DNA of 64,000 bases from Taenia hydatigena (Eukaryota; Platyhelminthes; Cestoda; Cyclophyllidea; Taeniidae), in the NCBI GenBank assembly GCA_036345935.2, contig JADWOT020000001.1, forward strand, positions 18,185,761-18,249,760. The letters are read 5' to 3'. The translations under genes and the position numbers were made by a program. Shown here piece after piece: positions 22,130 to 34,762 of this stretch. The notes under the pieces are model-generated. The model searched no databases and was not told the origin of the DNA. It saw only the letters and a list, made by a program, of their open reading frames with translations. Position 1 is the first letter of the stretch, and the number at the start of each line of letters is the position of its first letter.

Positions 22130-25100
22130 GAGAAGAGACCACGAGAAAAGCCATCATGTTTTGGATGTTTTGCAGGTTTAATCAGAGTCGTGAAGCAGAT
22201 ACAAATGATTTGCAACCAAATTGTTTGACCGTATTTGCACCAAAAATCACGAAATGATCCTTCCTATTAACTGGATAGTAACATCTACTGTAGGCGCCTT
22301 CCACCCTACCGCAGGCCAATTTCAATGTGCTCTACAGTTTCCAAACGAGTTATTGTTAAATTGTTTCCGCTTAGAATGCAAACCATGGACTTTGTATGTA
22401 TCCGCCACACGACTTCATGCGCCACCAAGCCTTGCCATCGAGCACGCTTGCTGCAGTCTTTTCATTCTGGTCGCATCCATCTTGTTTTTAAATGAGCTAC
22501 TTCATAATCAGTATTATGGAATCCACCTGCTCTCAACTCTTCCTTAAAATCAAGGTTACCTTGTCCAAAATATGTATATCACTGTGAAAAGTAAATGCAG
22601 ATGGATATTCAGAAGGGGCGCTCATTCGCCCAGCGCTCTGGAACATTTTAGCGGATAGCGAAAAAATTACTATAGTTTAAAGGAGGAAGAGTCTTAATCT
22701 GGGGCGGATATAAAGTGCAACTTAGTTTTCGTATTTTAGGAACAAGAACTTGGGCAATTTATTTGAGACCCCATTCGCAAACACAATGGCACCTCACTGG
22801 TGAGGCGTTGTTAGGAGGCTAACAACGCTGCCCCCAAATTCCAACCATTCGCAAGCCACAAATGATCAGTTTTTCCCTTCTTCTTCAATTGTTTTCGTGT
22901 CGCAGCAACTCTCTTACTGAAGCATGGTCAGTAGCAGCCCACCTTGCGCGTAAGTCTACAGCGAGGGACGGATGAAATGCGACGGAAGGTGAATGCGTCT
23001 AGTTTATCATGCTCAGTGTAAAGGTGTGGGAGTAAGAATATTTGTCGCGGCTGCGAGTATATTCTGGACCCGGGTTTCTGATAAACAATGCAGAAATTGT
23101 GTTAAAGTTTTACCTGCCCAGGAGAGAAGTGACAGTGAGTCCATTAACGTGTTTAATTGGATAATGCGAATGGGAGGTGCTGGATGGATGCAAGTGAGCC
23201 TCTTGGCGGCTGTGGCTTCTAGCAGACGCTTCCGTGTATCATGCCACATTTTCCTACAGTGACAAGCATGGCCAAAGTGTTTTATGTGTAAGTTAATCAT
23301 CCCAGTACTTGCACCAAATTGCACAATCTCAAAGTCTTGGATTGCTATAAAATTAAGGAGAGATTGAGCCAGTAGGCATATGACACAGATGCCATTTGGC
23401 TCACACTGTATTTTACCGCAATAAAACTCAGAGGAAAGTTGTTCGGGTGGTAGGCATGGTGGGCAAGTTATAAAAGAGGATGTCAATGAAACCTACAGTT
23501 TGAATTATGTTATAGTTGAGATAGTCAGGTGAGAGCTCCTTCTCTGCCATGTCTGCATTCCTTCCCCTAAGATTAGACAAAGCCAAGAGCCGATTGTGTT
23601 CTAGATGAAGTTCTTCGAATTATGCTATTGGTTGCGTCAGTCGGGCATATTTGCGCTATTTGGTAAGACCACACTCTGCCCTTGTTCCATTTTTCAAAAC
23701 CATTTCTTCTGTTCGTACTTTCGTCTTCATGCTTGTGTGAGGTATGATGACTTCAGACAACGATTTTGGAATGAAAAAGGGTGCTTAAGATTGATTTTAA
23801 TCGTAGCTGTTCCATTCTTACTAGTTTTGTGTTTGCTGGCACTTTTTACGTCCGATTCCCTGAGCACATGCGGCCTACAGCTCCAACTGTATCTTTGGGC
23901 TATCTTAGAATCCATCTCCTTGTTCTGAGCGCCTGCATGTTGTTCTAGCATTGTGAGGTCATTGGGACACCTAGACCGATGTGATAATTGTTGCCACAGT
24001 ACTTCTCTACCTGTTCTTAGCCTGTTTTCTTCTTCCCCTCCTTCTCATATTTTACAGGAATGTCGCACTTATCTTGGATTGCTAACTGGGTGACTGACTT
24101 TTGACGGGTGGTAATCAAAGGCATCACTGGCTGTTCTCAAAAGATGCAGCCACTATTTAACTCCCGGCTATCTACTGCCAGTCCTGGACTTTTGGGACAG
24201 GGACCACTTCAAATCAGGGACTAACGGGCTCTACAAATAAACTTTATCGCGTCAAACCTTGATTATTTCAATGCTCTATATTCGGCTTGGCAGGCTTATG
24301 AAGAGACCATTGAACTGCGAGTTAACCCAAATAAAACTCAACCACTATCCAAAAGCATGTCTTTGTTACAGCCGATCGGCTGCGAGGTTGCTTCCTACTG
24401 GCTCTTTCGATGTACCGTGCATCCAATGGAGCACGCGTACGAGAAGTCGTTGGTCGGCTCTTCTGCATCCTTCCATGCCGTAGAATTGCTCCCACTTCAA
24501 ATGAAGGAAGACGATTATCTGTTTCTGTGTGATCATGAAGAAGAGTATTGATGTCGGCTAGAGTGGTGGAGATGAAGCGTGAGGCAATCCCTGCAATGGA
24601 AGTAATCCTTGCACATCCTTCACTGATGGCACTACATTTTTTTTGAATAGATTGAATATTCCTGAATGTTTTAATATCTAAATATGTGCTTATGTCGTAA
24701 TGAAAAGTGAGACGATTGAGGAAATGAGTGAGACTTAATTAACGGATGTCGGTGGAGGATGAGGTAGGAAGAGGAGACAGAAGCGAATTAATATTGGTTT
24801 TAGAGAAGGCAAAGGTAAAAGAAGCGAGACGTTTCCATGTCACCAAAGTGGAAACACCAGGGTAATGAGACGGAATGGGGAGTACTTACTCCTCTTCTTT
24901 GAATGATTTGGATGCATGAAGCATAAACAGTAGGAAATAATGCAAGCCTCGGTGTTTGAGAGCATATAGTATGTAATTGGAACGAAGTATGAAAGAGGGG
25001 AGTAGACGAAAGATCTTTTCCTCTCCCTTTCACAGACGTTATTAGACCTAGTTCCTACGCGTGTACATTGGTCCCTAATACCAGTGAGAATGGAATAAAA

Positions 25101-25285
25101 GATTTTAATTTAGTGTCATGGGCTGTGATTAGTCGATTTGGAGTGGCAAATTGGAGTGATAGGGCGGACTCAAGTGGTAACGTGGATGCCGTCTCTGAGG
25201 ATGAGGCACCAATGGTAGTTTAGATAGCACTGCCCACTTTCTCCTTTTTTCATCCTATCCTAGTCTCTCTTGATCTTTCGGGGAT
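22130..25285. other. No supported gene
   Basis: Contains a 157-codon minus frame (23013-23486) and a 107-codon plus frame with one hydrophobic stretch (23605-23928). Neither has recognisable motifs. Frames this long are expected about once by chance in 64 kb of this composition. Left unassigned. Confidence 0.35.
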
Positions 25286-25288
25286 GGC

Positions 25289-25346
25289 CAGTCTGGTCTG
25301 CCCTGATCCAGTCCAATCTAGTCTGATTTTGTCGAGTCTAGTCAAG
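25289..25346 (+). repeat. Degenerate 10-bp tandem repeat
   Basis: About six imperfect decamers with the core GTCTRRTCYA run in register (gtctggtctg, ccctgatcca, gtccaatcta, gtctgatttt, gtcgagtcta). A short, decayed minisatellite unrelated to the 53-bp array. Confidence 0.6.
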
Positions 25347-25349
25347 CGC

Positions 25350-28300
25350 ACCTCGTTAAAGTGCTTCCAAAGTAAGGAGGGTGGGTCAGCTGCTACTACT
25401 GCTGCCATCGATTTGGCGGTTGTTGACGCATGTAAGTTGCATAAAAGTAAAAGTGGCATAGTAAGAGATGTGTAAGGTGTGAATTGATTAAAGGAATCGG
25501 GTACTTACTCCCAAAGAATGAAACGCAGCTATCGAAGGGTTATTCCCAACTTTATAATTGCAATTACCTGGAGAATGTGAAGTAGCATGATCGTTTAGCT
25601 GAAAGGGACGAAAAAATAGTTGAGTGAGAAAGGAGGCAGGAAGTCGAGCGAAGGGGGGGAGTGAGGGTGAGGAGAGCAAGAAGGGCATTAGGAAATGTGA
25701 TCGTAGGATGTCTCTGCACAGTGTTGTGGTACTTCGTTACTTATTTCTCCCTCCTAACCTACGGGCAAAATGTGAGCTAACATAGCACGACATGCTTAAG
25801 GAGGTTAACTGTAGTTCTTCTTTCCCAATTGATTCAAATTGGGATATCAGTTGTGATTACATTGAAATGCTGCATGCAAATAAAGTGAGGGAGAAGGAGA
25901 ACATAACACGTGGAATAAAGGAGGGATTGGTATAATAATTTACCATGAATTTTTACGATATCTATCTGTTTTGGACTTTTTACACTACTAGACTGGCCGA
26001 GTGACGAGGAGATGGAGAGGGAGGTGGCGAAAGTGCAGCATGAGAAGGAGACCGGAGTCGAGGAGTAAAAAAGCGCGAGTGAAGTACTGACGAAAACTGG
26101 ATGATTGGAACGACAATGGGAAGCAAGATGAATAGTAGAAGACGATAAAACGCGTAGAAGATCATGTTTGACGATTGGTTGTGCGATTGACCTCTTCGCA
26201 TCTAACACGTGCGTGATACGGCCAAAGACACGTGTTGCGTCGTGTTGCACATGCCACCTAGTGTCGATTTTGAGCATAATCCCTTGCAGGTGGTTTTGTG
26301 AGAATAGGCTCCAGTTGCCCATGTAATTCTTCACCTCGGCTGAATTTCGTGCATTATGGTGAATGTGAAAGAAGCGGAAGCGAATGAGAAGCACCACTAA
26401 TTCTTTGATAAAACACGCCGCCTGTTCAAGATTGCTGGTCTTTGGCCTTTTCTTTTCCGATGCTGCTCTTGTGTCCGTCGTTCCTTGGACACTTGGGGGC
26501 TTCACTGTTCCACTACGAGGTATCCACCCAAATTCAAATGAAGGGGAACAGCAGTGGGCAATTACAGTTTGTTGAGGGACGTATGCGTGTTGGGATGTTT
26601 ACGAATCGAAGAGGCGAAGTCAGTCAATTATCTTACCATGCCTGCAGTCACTTCACGTGTCTGAGAGGAAATAGCTTTCGGTAAAACACACTGGCCATCA
26701 CATTACCGATTGTACGACCATTCGAAGGTATTTCGTTGGAGTCGACTGTCTAAAATGTAGAAATGGAGAACTGTCATTTGGGAGTCTTGAGCATATGAGA
26801 GAAGGCAGTGCTGTTGAGGTATTGTATGAGGGAGGTAATGAGCATTGCCGTTCACCCAATCAATAGACACCACACTTGACTAGGCAGGAGATGTCAACTA
26901 GCAAGCAGTACTGCCATTTCTGTTTGCAGAGTGGTGTAGCATAGAGTTGCCTTAGCTCAGCGCAACGTAATTCAACGCATCGAGGCATAACGTGGTGTAG
27001 GGAAGATGAGGGGAGACAAGGCAAAATGAGGGTCTGCTTCCATCACCAGTTTTGAGTGTCACTGACGTGCAACATAGCCATTTTGCCATTGCGCAACTAA
27101 CGAGAGGACTGACACACACTCGCCCACTATTTTTGTGAAGGAACACGTGAACATTACTGCACCATGCTGGTCTGCTTCAATCCACTTCCATCCATCTCCT
27201 GACATTTTATTAAAACGTTATACATCATCAGTCTCTACCACTTTCATCACCAGTCAGAACGATAACAAACACAGCAATGTAATGCCACACGCTGATCCCT
27301 CACTGTCTTCTCACTTTGTGCTAATGCTAGTTATGCTAAATGCACTTCTTGCTAAGTCAATAAATCCGTTGAAGCTTAGACATCATACGCGTTTCCGGAG
27401 TTCTGATAACACCTCAAACACTTGGAATTAGTACCAAAATCATCACACAGCCCGAGAATTGACCAGTCAAATCTTGTGTCAAGTTATGGTACCTTAACTT
27501 CCAAATATGGTAGAACACAAAAGATAGATGAATTACAGGTTGCTTGCAAGTGCTTGGAACTCCTAGTGGATGATAATATGGCCATAATCATAATGGAAGT
27601 CATTTTAACCAAAAGCCGATGAAGAGATAATTTTGAACAAACCACTAGCCAACATGTGTTATTAGTTTCTTACCAGTTAGACTTCCGATGATGATCCCTT
27701 GCCCATGTGGCTCCATTGTTGTGGCTGCAGCTGCAAGCATGCACCAAATTGGACACAGGAGTGGGCACAGGAAGCAGATCCCGATGCGTTGTAATGTGTC
27801 AGGCACTAGGAATTCATGACGATGTCATGCGACGTCACGTCTGCAACTGAAAGTGATTGGAGTTTGCCATTAGCTCCTTGCATGACGCACACGACGTCGC
27901 ACAATAACGCCAAGCTGATGCTGTTGGAGAGTTAACAGTGAAACCATTTGAATAGTGTCCAAGTGCTGGAATTTCAAATAAACACATTATAAGATCGAAA
28001 TGCGTTCGCACTCACAAATTCACCAAGACTCATTCAAACTGAGTTTTGATTGTGCCCGCAACTCCAGTCAAGCGCGCTTTCTTAATTGGCGGTGCAATGC
28101 CATGCTGTTTGGCTGTCACGTAAAACTAAACAATCACGCGCCTCATTCAAAGGCTGTCAATCATATCTAGTGAATTTACAAAACAGGCAGTCACTCCTGA
28201 CGTGACTAAACATTACTTACTGACTGATTGCAGGTTTACAGTACGAGGTGTCAGATGGCATTACAACATTGTCCTGGCAAATAAACCTCTGTCTGCATAC

Positions 28301-29150
28301 TCACATCAGCATATCACGCACTGTGTCCAGCGTTTCGCACAAGCATACAATCCGTTTAAGTCGAGTAAAAGAAGATGGCCATACAAACAGACGTGTAGTC
28401 AGGAAAGCGTAATGTAATTAGGGCGGAATGAAAGAGGAACACTAGTATGCAATTAATTCATGGTGTAAGAGTCCATCTTTCCCTCGTAGAATGTGGGTGT
28501 GGATTTGGCCCATGCATTAGTAGAGCGTGTGTGCTAATAAGTCAGACGCCTCGGATTCCCAAGGTGAGAGTAGATTAAAGCGCCAAATATGCAGCGCGGA
28601 ATCCTGTACTCAATATTAGCAATGAGGGGAAGAGTACAAGGGACATATGAGCTTAACTATGTGGTTTGGTTAAAATTTGAATCCACTATACATGGATTGC
28701 CTCTTCCTTTACAGCCAGCAAAATCTTCACTATCTTTACCAACACCACCTCATTTCCTTCCTATTTTTTTAGAGGAACGGATAATATTCCTTTATTTAAA
28801 GCCAATGGATTGGTAGGGCACTGAAGGCCTCGGAGGTGCAGACAAACGACTTCGCTCACCCACGCCGCTTGGGTGCGCACCACATGCAAGGAGCCAGTAG
28901 GAGACATTCTCGTAGCTGATTGGCTTACTGAAAGGCATATGCCGCTTAGGTAGACGGATCGGGTTGGTTTACTTGCACCATTTATTTCACTTCAATATTC
29001 TGTCGTGCCAACGTTGGATCAATGCAACCATCACGGTTCGACGTGACAAGGTTTATTTCTCAAGGCACACATTTCATGGTTTATGAATCACTTCTCACCC
29101 AATAAAGTGACAAAATCACGTCATAAGCAATTGAACGCATTTTCCTGCAA
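25350..29150. other. No supported gene; purine-rich patches
   Basis: GA-rich stretches occur at ~25610-25690 and 25985-26075. The 223-codon minus frame at 25834-26505 overlaps the second of these and has a Ser/Phe-rich low-complexity composition, as expected from the complement of a GA tract, so I do not call it a gene. Nothing else is recognisable. Confidence 0.4.
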
Positions 29151-29158
29151 TCCCTCAG

Positions 29159-30168
29159 CTCTCATGTGTGCATCCTCGTGAGGCTTGTACTGCTCCACAA
29201 CCAGTCAACTTTACTTTCACACTCCTCTGTAGTCCACGAAATCACGGATTACCCACCTTCGTTCTGTGCAAAGGTAGTGGTCTCGATCTCTTTACTCTCG
29301 ACTGCCACGTTGATGACGTGTCTGAAGGTGATGCGTAATTATGCGCTTGTGAAATTATTTGTGGCCTGCGATGTCTTCACGCCATTAGCATCGTGCACAA
29401 GGACCTCAAACGCGAGAACGAGCTCCTCTCAGACTCGGGTCATGTTCTCATCGCTATGACATGCCAGAGAGTGAGAATCCGCCAGAAGCTCACGATCCTT
29501 GCACAACTCCCCATTTCATGGCATGTAAAACTAGCCAATAGGATAGAAATTACATAAAAGGCACATGCGTGGAGTCTGGCTCTTCTGGTTGCCTACATTT
29601 TGTCTAAACCAGTGCAGCCGAATGCTAGTGGAGGGACCGATGTAATGCGGTGGGCGAGATCAGGTCGCTATAGCATAAGGGAGGTAAAAAGCTCTCAAAG
29701 TCACTGCAGCCTTTGTCCCAGTCCCGCCTCATACACAATCATAAGGAGCGTCCAGACATCTCAAATGATAGGGATCTGCACTTTTATGGCGCTGTCGATT
29801 GGGACGAGGTAGCCTCTGGCACATCGTAATCACCTTGCCTTTCCTCCCAGCTAACATCTCAGGCCACCTTAAGTGGCTTCGTAGACGATAGACGTGGTCA
29901 TTTGCTTCTCGAGGCTGCGTACTGCAAGAAAACACAGCTAGTGGACCGCAGTCCCCATTACGCACTTGACGGAGATGGTGTTCCTCAGGTGGAGACAGTG
30001 CCACTTGATTGAGAAGAGCTAGCGAAAGTCGGTTTGATGCCTGACAAGATCGAAGAGCCTATGGCAGACTTCGATTCCACGAGTCCTCTTCTTCAAATCC
30101 ATGACGATGGCATTCACGTGGCTGAGTTGTCTAACCACCTTGAGCTTTGCTCACATCACTTTCTTTGA
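29159..30168 (+). pseudogene. AGC-type serine/threonine protein kinase pseudogene
   Basis: Kinase subdomains appear in order across three shifting frames. GSGLDLF (29273-29293) matches the GGDLF element after the hinge. Then come CEIICGLRCLH and the catalytic loop HKDLKREN (29396-29419), where the usual Arg is Lys, then GHVLIA. After a frameshift TTPHFMA (to 29523) matches the GTPxFMAPE element; the Glu is lost. After another shift WSLALLVAYIL (29570-29602) matches DxWSLG. After a third, KERPD and HFYGAVDWDEVA (29779-29814) match the AGC-type lobe end. A C-terminal tail follows to TGA at 30166. Stops lie at 29336, 29539, 29827 and 30010. The N-lobe with the Gly-loop and VAIK Lys is not seen. 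The DFG Asp is not identifiable. No introns interrupt the homology, so a retrocopy is possible. The subfamily (S6K/RSK/MSK-like or other AGC) is uncertain. Confidence 0.7.
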
Positions 30169-30174
30169 ATGATT

Positions 30175-31360
30175 GGAAAGCATTCACCCACAGACGGTTC
30201 CCTATTTTAAAAACGGTGACCCTTCTTAGTGCTGCTGGTTTTAGTATTTGCAGATGGATTCACTAACTGCAGCCTATTTGTGCACCGATTATTTTACGCA
30301 AACACAGTTCCCTTAATAATGCCTTTTTAATTCTCCAACGTGTCTTTAATGCGACTTTTAGTCTACGAAGGGGTCCAATGAGCCATACCGTCGACGTTGA
30401 GCATAATCGAATGGGCATGACCTTGCCTTAACTTTATCTGGGTGCCAAAATGCAGGATTTAAACGTAAGTACATAAAGCGCGCGTGCTGAAATGCAGTTT
30501 TTGAATACCGCTGTAGCTCTTTGAGAGTCGTCTCGGGGCAAAAGTTGACATGATACCTGATCAAATCAAAAATGTTCGGCGTGTAAAAAAGGATTGGAGC
30601 AACTACCGTGGCTTGGAGGCCAACCCACCCAACGAAGGTACACCGACCATCCAAGCGATCGTGGTCGAGATTGAGAGCTGAACAGACAACACACGCACCA
30701 ATTTTTGTGCTGAATATTTTAATTACTGCTAAATCATAGTGGTCTAAACAAAAGGAAACTAGCCATGTTCTCCATTCATTACAGGAAACACCCCTACAAT
30801 TCACGCTAAAATCGTTTCAGATATTCTGCACGTTATTCATATCGACAACATTTGTAGGGACATCTACATTCTCCTCCCCATCCCTGCGCTTATGCCTAAA
30901 ACGAGAAGGTTGACTGTTCTGAGACACCGTCATTTACTAGTACAAAGCGGTAAATCAGTAGCATATTAATAGAGGACTGTGTGGCGGCCTAAGTCTGCAT
31001 CGAGAGATTCACGTTGTGTTCGTACACCTCGTCCAAATGGTATGTTTAAATAAATATAAATACCACATGATCACACCAATTTCGATTAATGTGATTAAAG
31101 AAAAATTGTAAGTAGACGAAAAATTGCACATCAATTATTAAACAGTAGTGGAAAATCTAGCGGAGGACTTACTATTAACTAGTCTGTATAACGAAAAATC
31201 ATTTGGACCAAAATTAAATTCAAAGTCTCGTACAAATGCCTTACAAAAATTACGCCTATCAAAATTCTGCCTAATTTTGCAAAATAATTAAGATTAGGTT
31301 TTTACATTTAGATTCTTGCAATCAACAACAATATTTGTCACCCTCGTTTTCTTTTTTTCA
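30175..31360. other. No supported gene
   Basis: A 148-codon minus frame (30358-30804) has no recognised motif or copy. The remainder is AT-rich, especially 31030-31330, ending in the polypyrimidine tract before the candidate exon. Confidence 0.35.
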
Positions 31361-31367
31361 TCCCCAG

Positions 31368-31461
31368 TACCCTTTTAAAGTGCTCAGCGGCATATATGAA
31401 ATGATGGGTTTTGGCTCAGTCGTTGCTATGTTTGGTTCGCGATTTGCTCTAATGAGTCCAG
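31368..31461 (+). CDS. Candidate internal exon with strong splice signals
   Basis: A long polypyrimidine tract and 'catccccag' end at 31367, and 'CCAG|gtatgt' follows at 31461/31462. This is the best acceptor/donor pair I noticed in the window. The 94-nt interval is open in the frame YPFKVLSGIYEMMGFGSVVA, then MFGSRFALMSPG. The frame also stays open into the putative intron until 31559. The Gly/Met/Phe-rich, hydrophobic sequence could be part of a membrane segment. No family is recognised and no partner exon was found nearby. Confidence 0.3.
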
Positions 31462-31469
31462 GTATGTTA

Positions 31470-32015
31470 GTGTCGATTTTGGAAGCTTTTGACTTATTTT
31501 ATGCATGCGCACAAGTGAACCCATATTGCTCACATGAAATCGTGGCTATCGACTTTTGAGGCTTGCTGCATTCATGGTTTATGTAATGCTCGCAGTGAAA
31601 TACTCGAATTCTAGTAACTTACTTGGTCAAATACTAATGTGAACTACGCCTATTTGCCTTAAGCACATTTTAAACCGGGACGGCGTCTACAGGTCTTGGC
31701 CGCTTTGGGTCTCTTTCAAATCATGACGAAAGGCGGGGGAGTCGAATTTCCCAAACATTTGTGGGCAAGAGTCTGTACATCGAATCACTGGCCATGTCAT
31801 TTGAGAGTGCTTTATGGTCTTACGATAATTATTAGGGTTTTTTATGTGGAGGTTTAATTTCTCCCTGGGTGAATCAAGTGCCTCCAGAAACAGCGTGTTA
31901 ATGCTGTAACAAAAGTGGCTATGTTGGTTGGAGATCTGGGGTGGTTTCTGCATATGGACATGATTTTTCGCTTCCAAAGAAGAGTCATCATATTCTAATA
32001 TTGTCGACAGCACAG
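31470..32015. other. No supported gene
   Basis: Flank of the minisatellite. A 108-codon minus frame (31687-32013) is unrecognised. Nothing else stands out. Confidence 0.4.
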
Positions 32016-32139
32016 GGCATATTTTACTCGATTTCTGTGGAATTTTGTAGTATTCATTAACATAAGACAGAGATATTTGCTCTTATTGAATGGAAGTTTG
32101 AAGTAATAATCGGCGCGTGGAGGCGAATTTTGCTCTCTT

Positions 32140-34760
32140 TGAATGGAATTTATAGTGTCAATCAAAACAAAGAGGCGAATTTTACTCCCTTTAAATGAAA
32201 CCTTGTAGTATTGACCGACATGAAATGGCGATATTTGCTCTCTTTAAATATAATTTTTCAATATCAATTGACACGAGATGGCGATATTTGCTCTCTTTGA
32301 ATGGAATTTTGTAGTATTGATCGACTTAAGATGCAGGATTTTGGGTCGCTGTGAATTGAATTTTGTAGTATCGATGGACATGAGATGGCGAATTTTGCTC
32401 TCTTTGAATGGAATTTTGTAGTACTGATCGAATTAAGATGGAGAATTTTGGCTCGCTGTGAATTGAATTTTGTAGTATTGATCGACAAAAGGTGGCGAAT
32501 TTTGCTTTCCTTGAATGGAATTTTGTAGTATTGATCGACATGAGGTGGCGAATTTTGCTCTCTGTGAATGGATTATCGTAGCATTGATTGACCTGAGATG
32601 GCGAATTTTGCTCTCTGTGAATAAAATATCGTAGCATAGATTGACCTGAGATTGCGAATTTTGCTATCTGTGAATGAAGCTTTGTAGTATTGATTGACCT
32701 GAGATGGCGAATTTTGCTCTCTTTGAATGGAATTTTGTAGCATTGATGGACATGAGATGGCGAATTTTGCTCTCTTTGAATGGAATTTAGTAGTATTGAT
32801 CGACATGAGATGGCGAATATTGCTCTCCTTGAATGGAATAATGTAGCATGGATTGACCTGAGATGGCGAATTTTGCTCTCTTTGTATGGAATTTAGTAGT
32901 ATTGATCGACAAGAGGTGGCGAATTTTGCTTTCCTTGAATGGAATATCGTAGCATTGATTGACCTGAGATAGCGAATTTTGCTCTCTTTGAATGGAATTT
33001 TGTAGTATTGATTGACCTGAGATGGCGAATTTTGCTCTCTTTGAATGGAATATCGTAGTATTGATTGACCTGAGGTGGCGAAATTTGCACTCTTTGAATG
33101 AAATTTTGTAGTATTGATCGACACGAGATGGCGAATTTTGCTCTCTTTGAATGGAATTTTGTAGTATTGATAGACATGAGATGGCGAATTTTGCTCTCTT
33201 TGAATAGAATTTAGTAGTATTGATTGACCTGAGGTGGCGAATTTTGCTCTCTTTGAATGGAATATCGTAGCATTGATTGACCTGAGATGGCGAATTTTAC
33301 TCTCTGTGAATGAAGCTTTGTAGTATTGATCGACTTAAGATGGAGAATTTTGGGTCGCTGTGAATTGAATTTTGTAGTATTGATCGACAAGAGGTGGCGA
33401 ATTTTGCTCTCTTTGAATGAAATTTTGTAGTATTGATCGACACGAGATGGCGAATTTTGCTCTCTTTGAATGGAATTTAGTAGTATTGATTGACCTGAGA
33501 TGGCGAAATTTGCTCTCTTTGAATGAAATTTTGTAGTATTGATCGACACGAGATGGCGAATTTTGCTCTCTTTGAATGGAATTTTGTAGTATTGATGGAC
33601 ATGAGATGGCGAATTTTGCTCTCTTTGAATGGAATTTAGTAGTATTGATTGACCTGAGGTGGCGAATTTTGCTCTCTTTGAATGGAATATCGTAGCATTG
33701 ATTGACCTGAGATGGCGAATTTTACTCTCTGTGAATGAAGCTTGGTAGTATTGATCGACTTAAGATGGAGAATTTTGGGTCGCTGTGAATTGAATTTTGT
33801 AGTATTGATCGACAAGAGGTGGCGAATTTTGCTCTCCTTGAATGGAATATCGCAGCATTGATTGACCTGAGATGGCGAATTTTGCTCTCTGTGAATGAAG
33901 CTTTGTAGTATTGATCGACATGAGATGGCGAATTTCGCTCTCAATGAATGAAATTTTGTAGTATTGATCGACAAGAGGTGGCGAATTTTGCTCTCCTTGA
34001 ATGGAATATCGTAGCATTGATTGACTTGAGATGGCGAATTTTGCTCTCTGTGAATGAAGCTTTGTAGTATTGATCGACATGAGATGGCGAATTTTGCTCT
34101 CAATGAATGAAATTTTGTAGTATTGATCGACAAGAGGTGGCGAATTTTGCTCTCCTTGAATGGAATATCGCAGCATTGATTGACCTGAGATGGCGAATTT
34201 TGCTCTCTGTGAATGGATTATCGTAGCATTGATTGACCTGAGATGGCGAATTTTGCTCTCTTTGAATGGAATTTGTAGTATTGATCGACATGAGGTGGCG
34301 AATTTTGCTCTCTTTGAATGAAATATCGTAGCATTGATTGACCTGTGATGGCGAATTTTGCTTTCTGTGAATGAAGCTTTGTAGTATTGATCGACATGAG
34401 ATGGTGAATTTTGCTCTCAATGAATGAAATTTTGTAGTATTGATCGACAAGAGGTGGCGAATTTTGCTTTCCTTAAATGGAATATCGTAGGATTGATTGA
34501 CCTGAGATGGCGAATTTTGCTCTCTTTGAATGGAATTTTGTAGTATTGATGGACATGAGATGGCGAATATTGCTCTCTTTGAATGGAATTTATTAGTATT
34601 GATTGACCTGAGATGGCGAATTTTGCTCTCTGTGAATGGAATATCGTAGCATTTATCGACATGAGGTGGCGAATTTTGCTCTCTGTGAATGAAGCTTTGT
34701 AGTACTAATCGACATGAGATGGCGAATTTTGATCGACAAGAGGTGGCGAATTTTGCTCTC
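32140..34760 (+). repeat. Higher-order block 1 of the minisatellite
   Basis: A ~2.6 kb ordered series of distinctive unit variants, beginning with 'tttatagtgtcaatcaaaac' and ending with a shortened unit 'gaattttgatcgacaagagg' (~34724). The same series returns at +3602 bp (block 3). Its first ~0.9 kb also returns at +2623 bp (block 2). Confidence 0.85.
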
Positions 34761-34762
34761 CT

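Noticed and set aside
23013..23486. A 157-codon minus-strand frame
   Set aside because: About one frame of this length is expected by chance in 64 kb of this base composition, and no motif is recognisable.
25834..26505. A 223-codon minus-strand frame
   Set aside because: Overlaps a GA-rich tract whose complement gives Ser/Phe/Leu-rich low-complexity peptide. No domain, copy or splice signal supports it.
29600..29812. 70-codon plus-strand frame as an independent gene
   Set aside because: It is one of the shifted-phase fragments of the kinase pseudogene.
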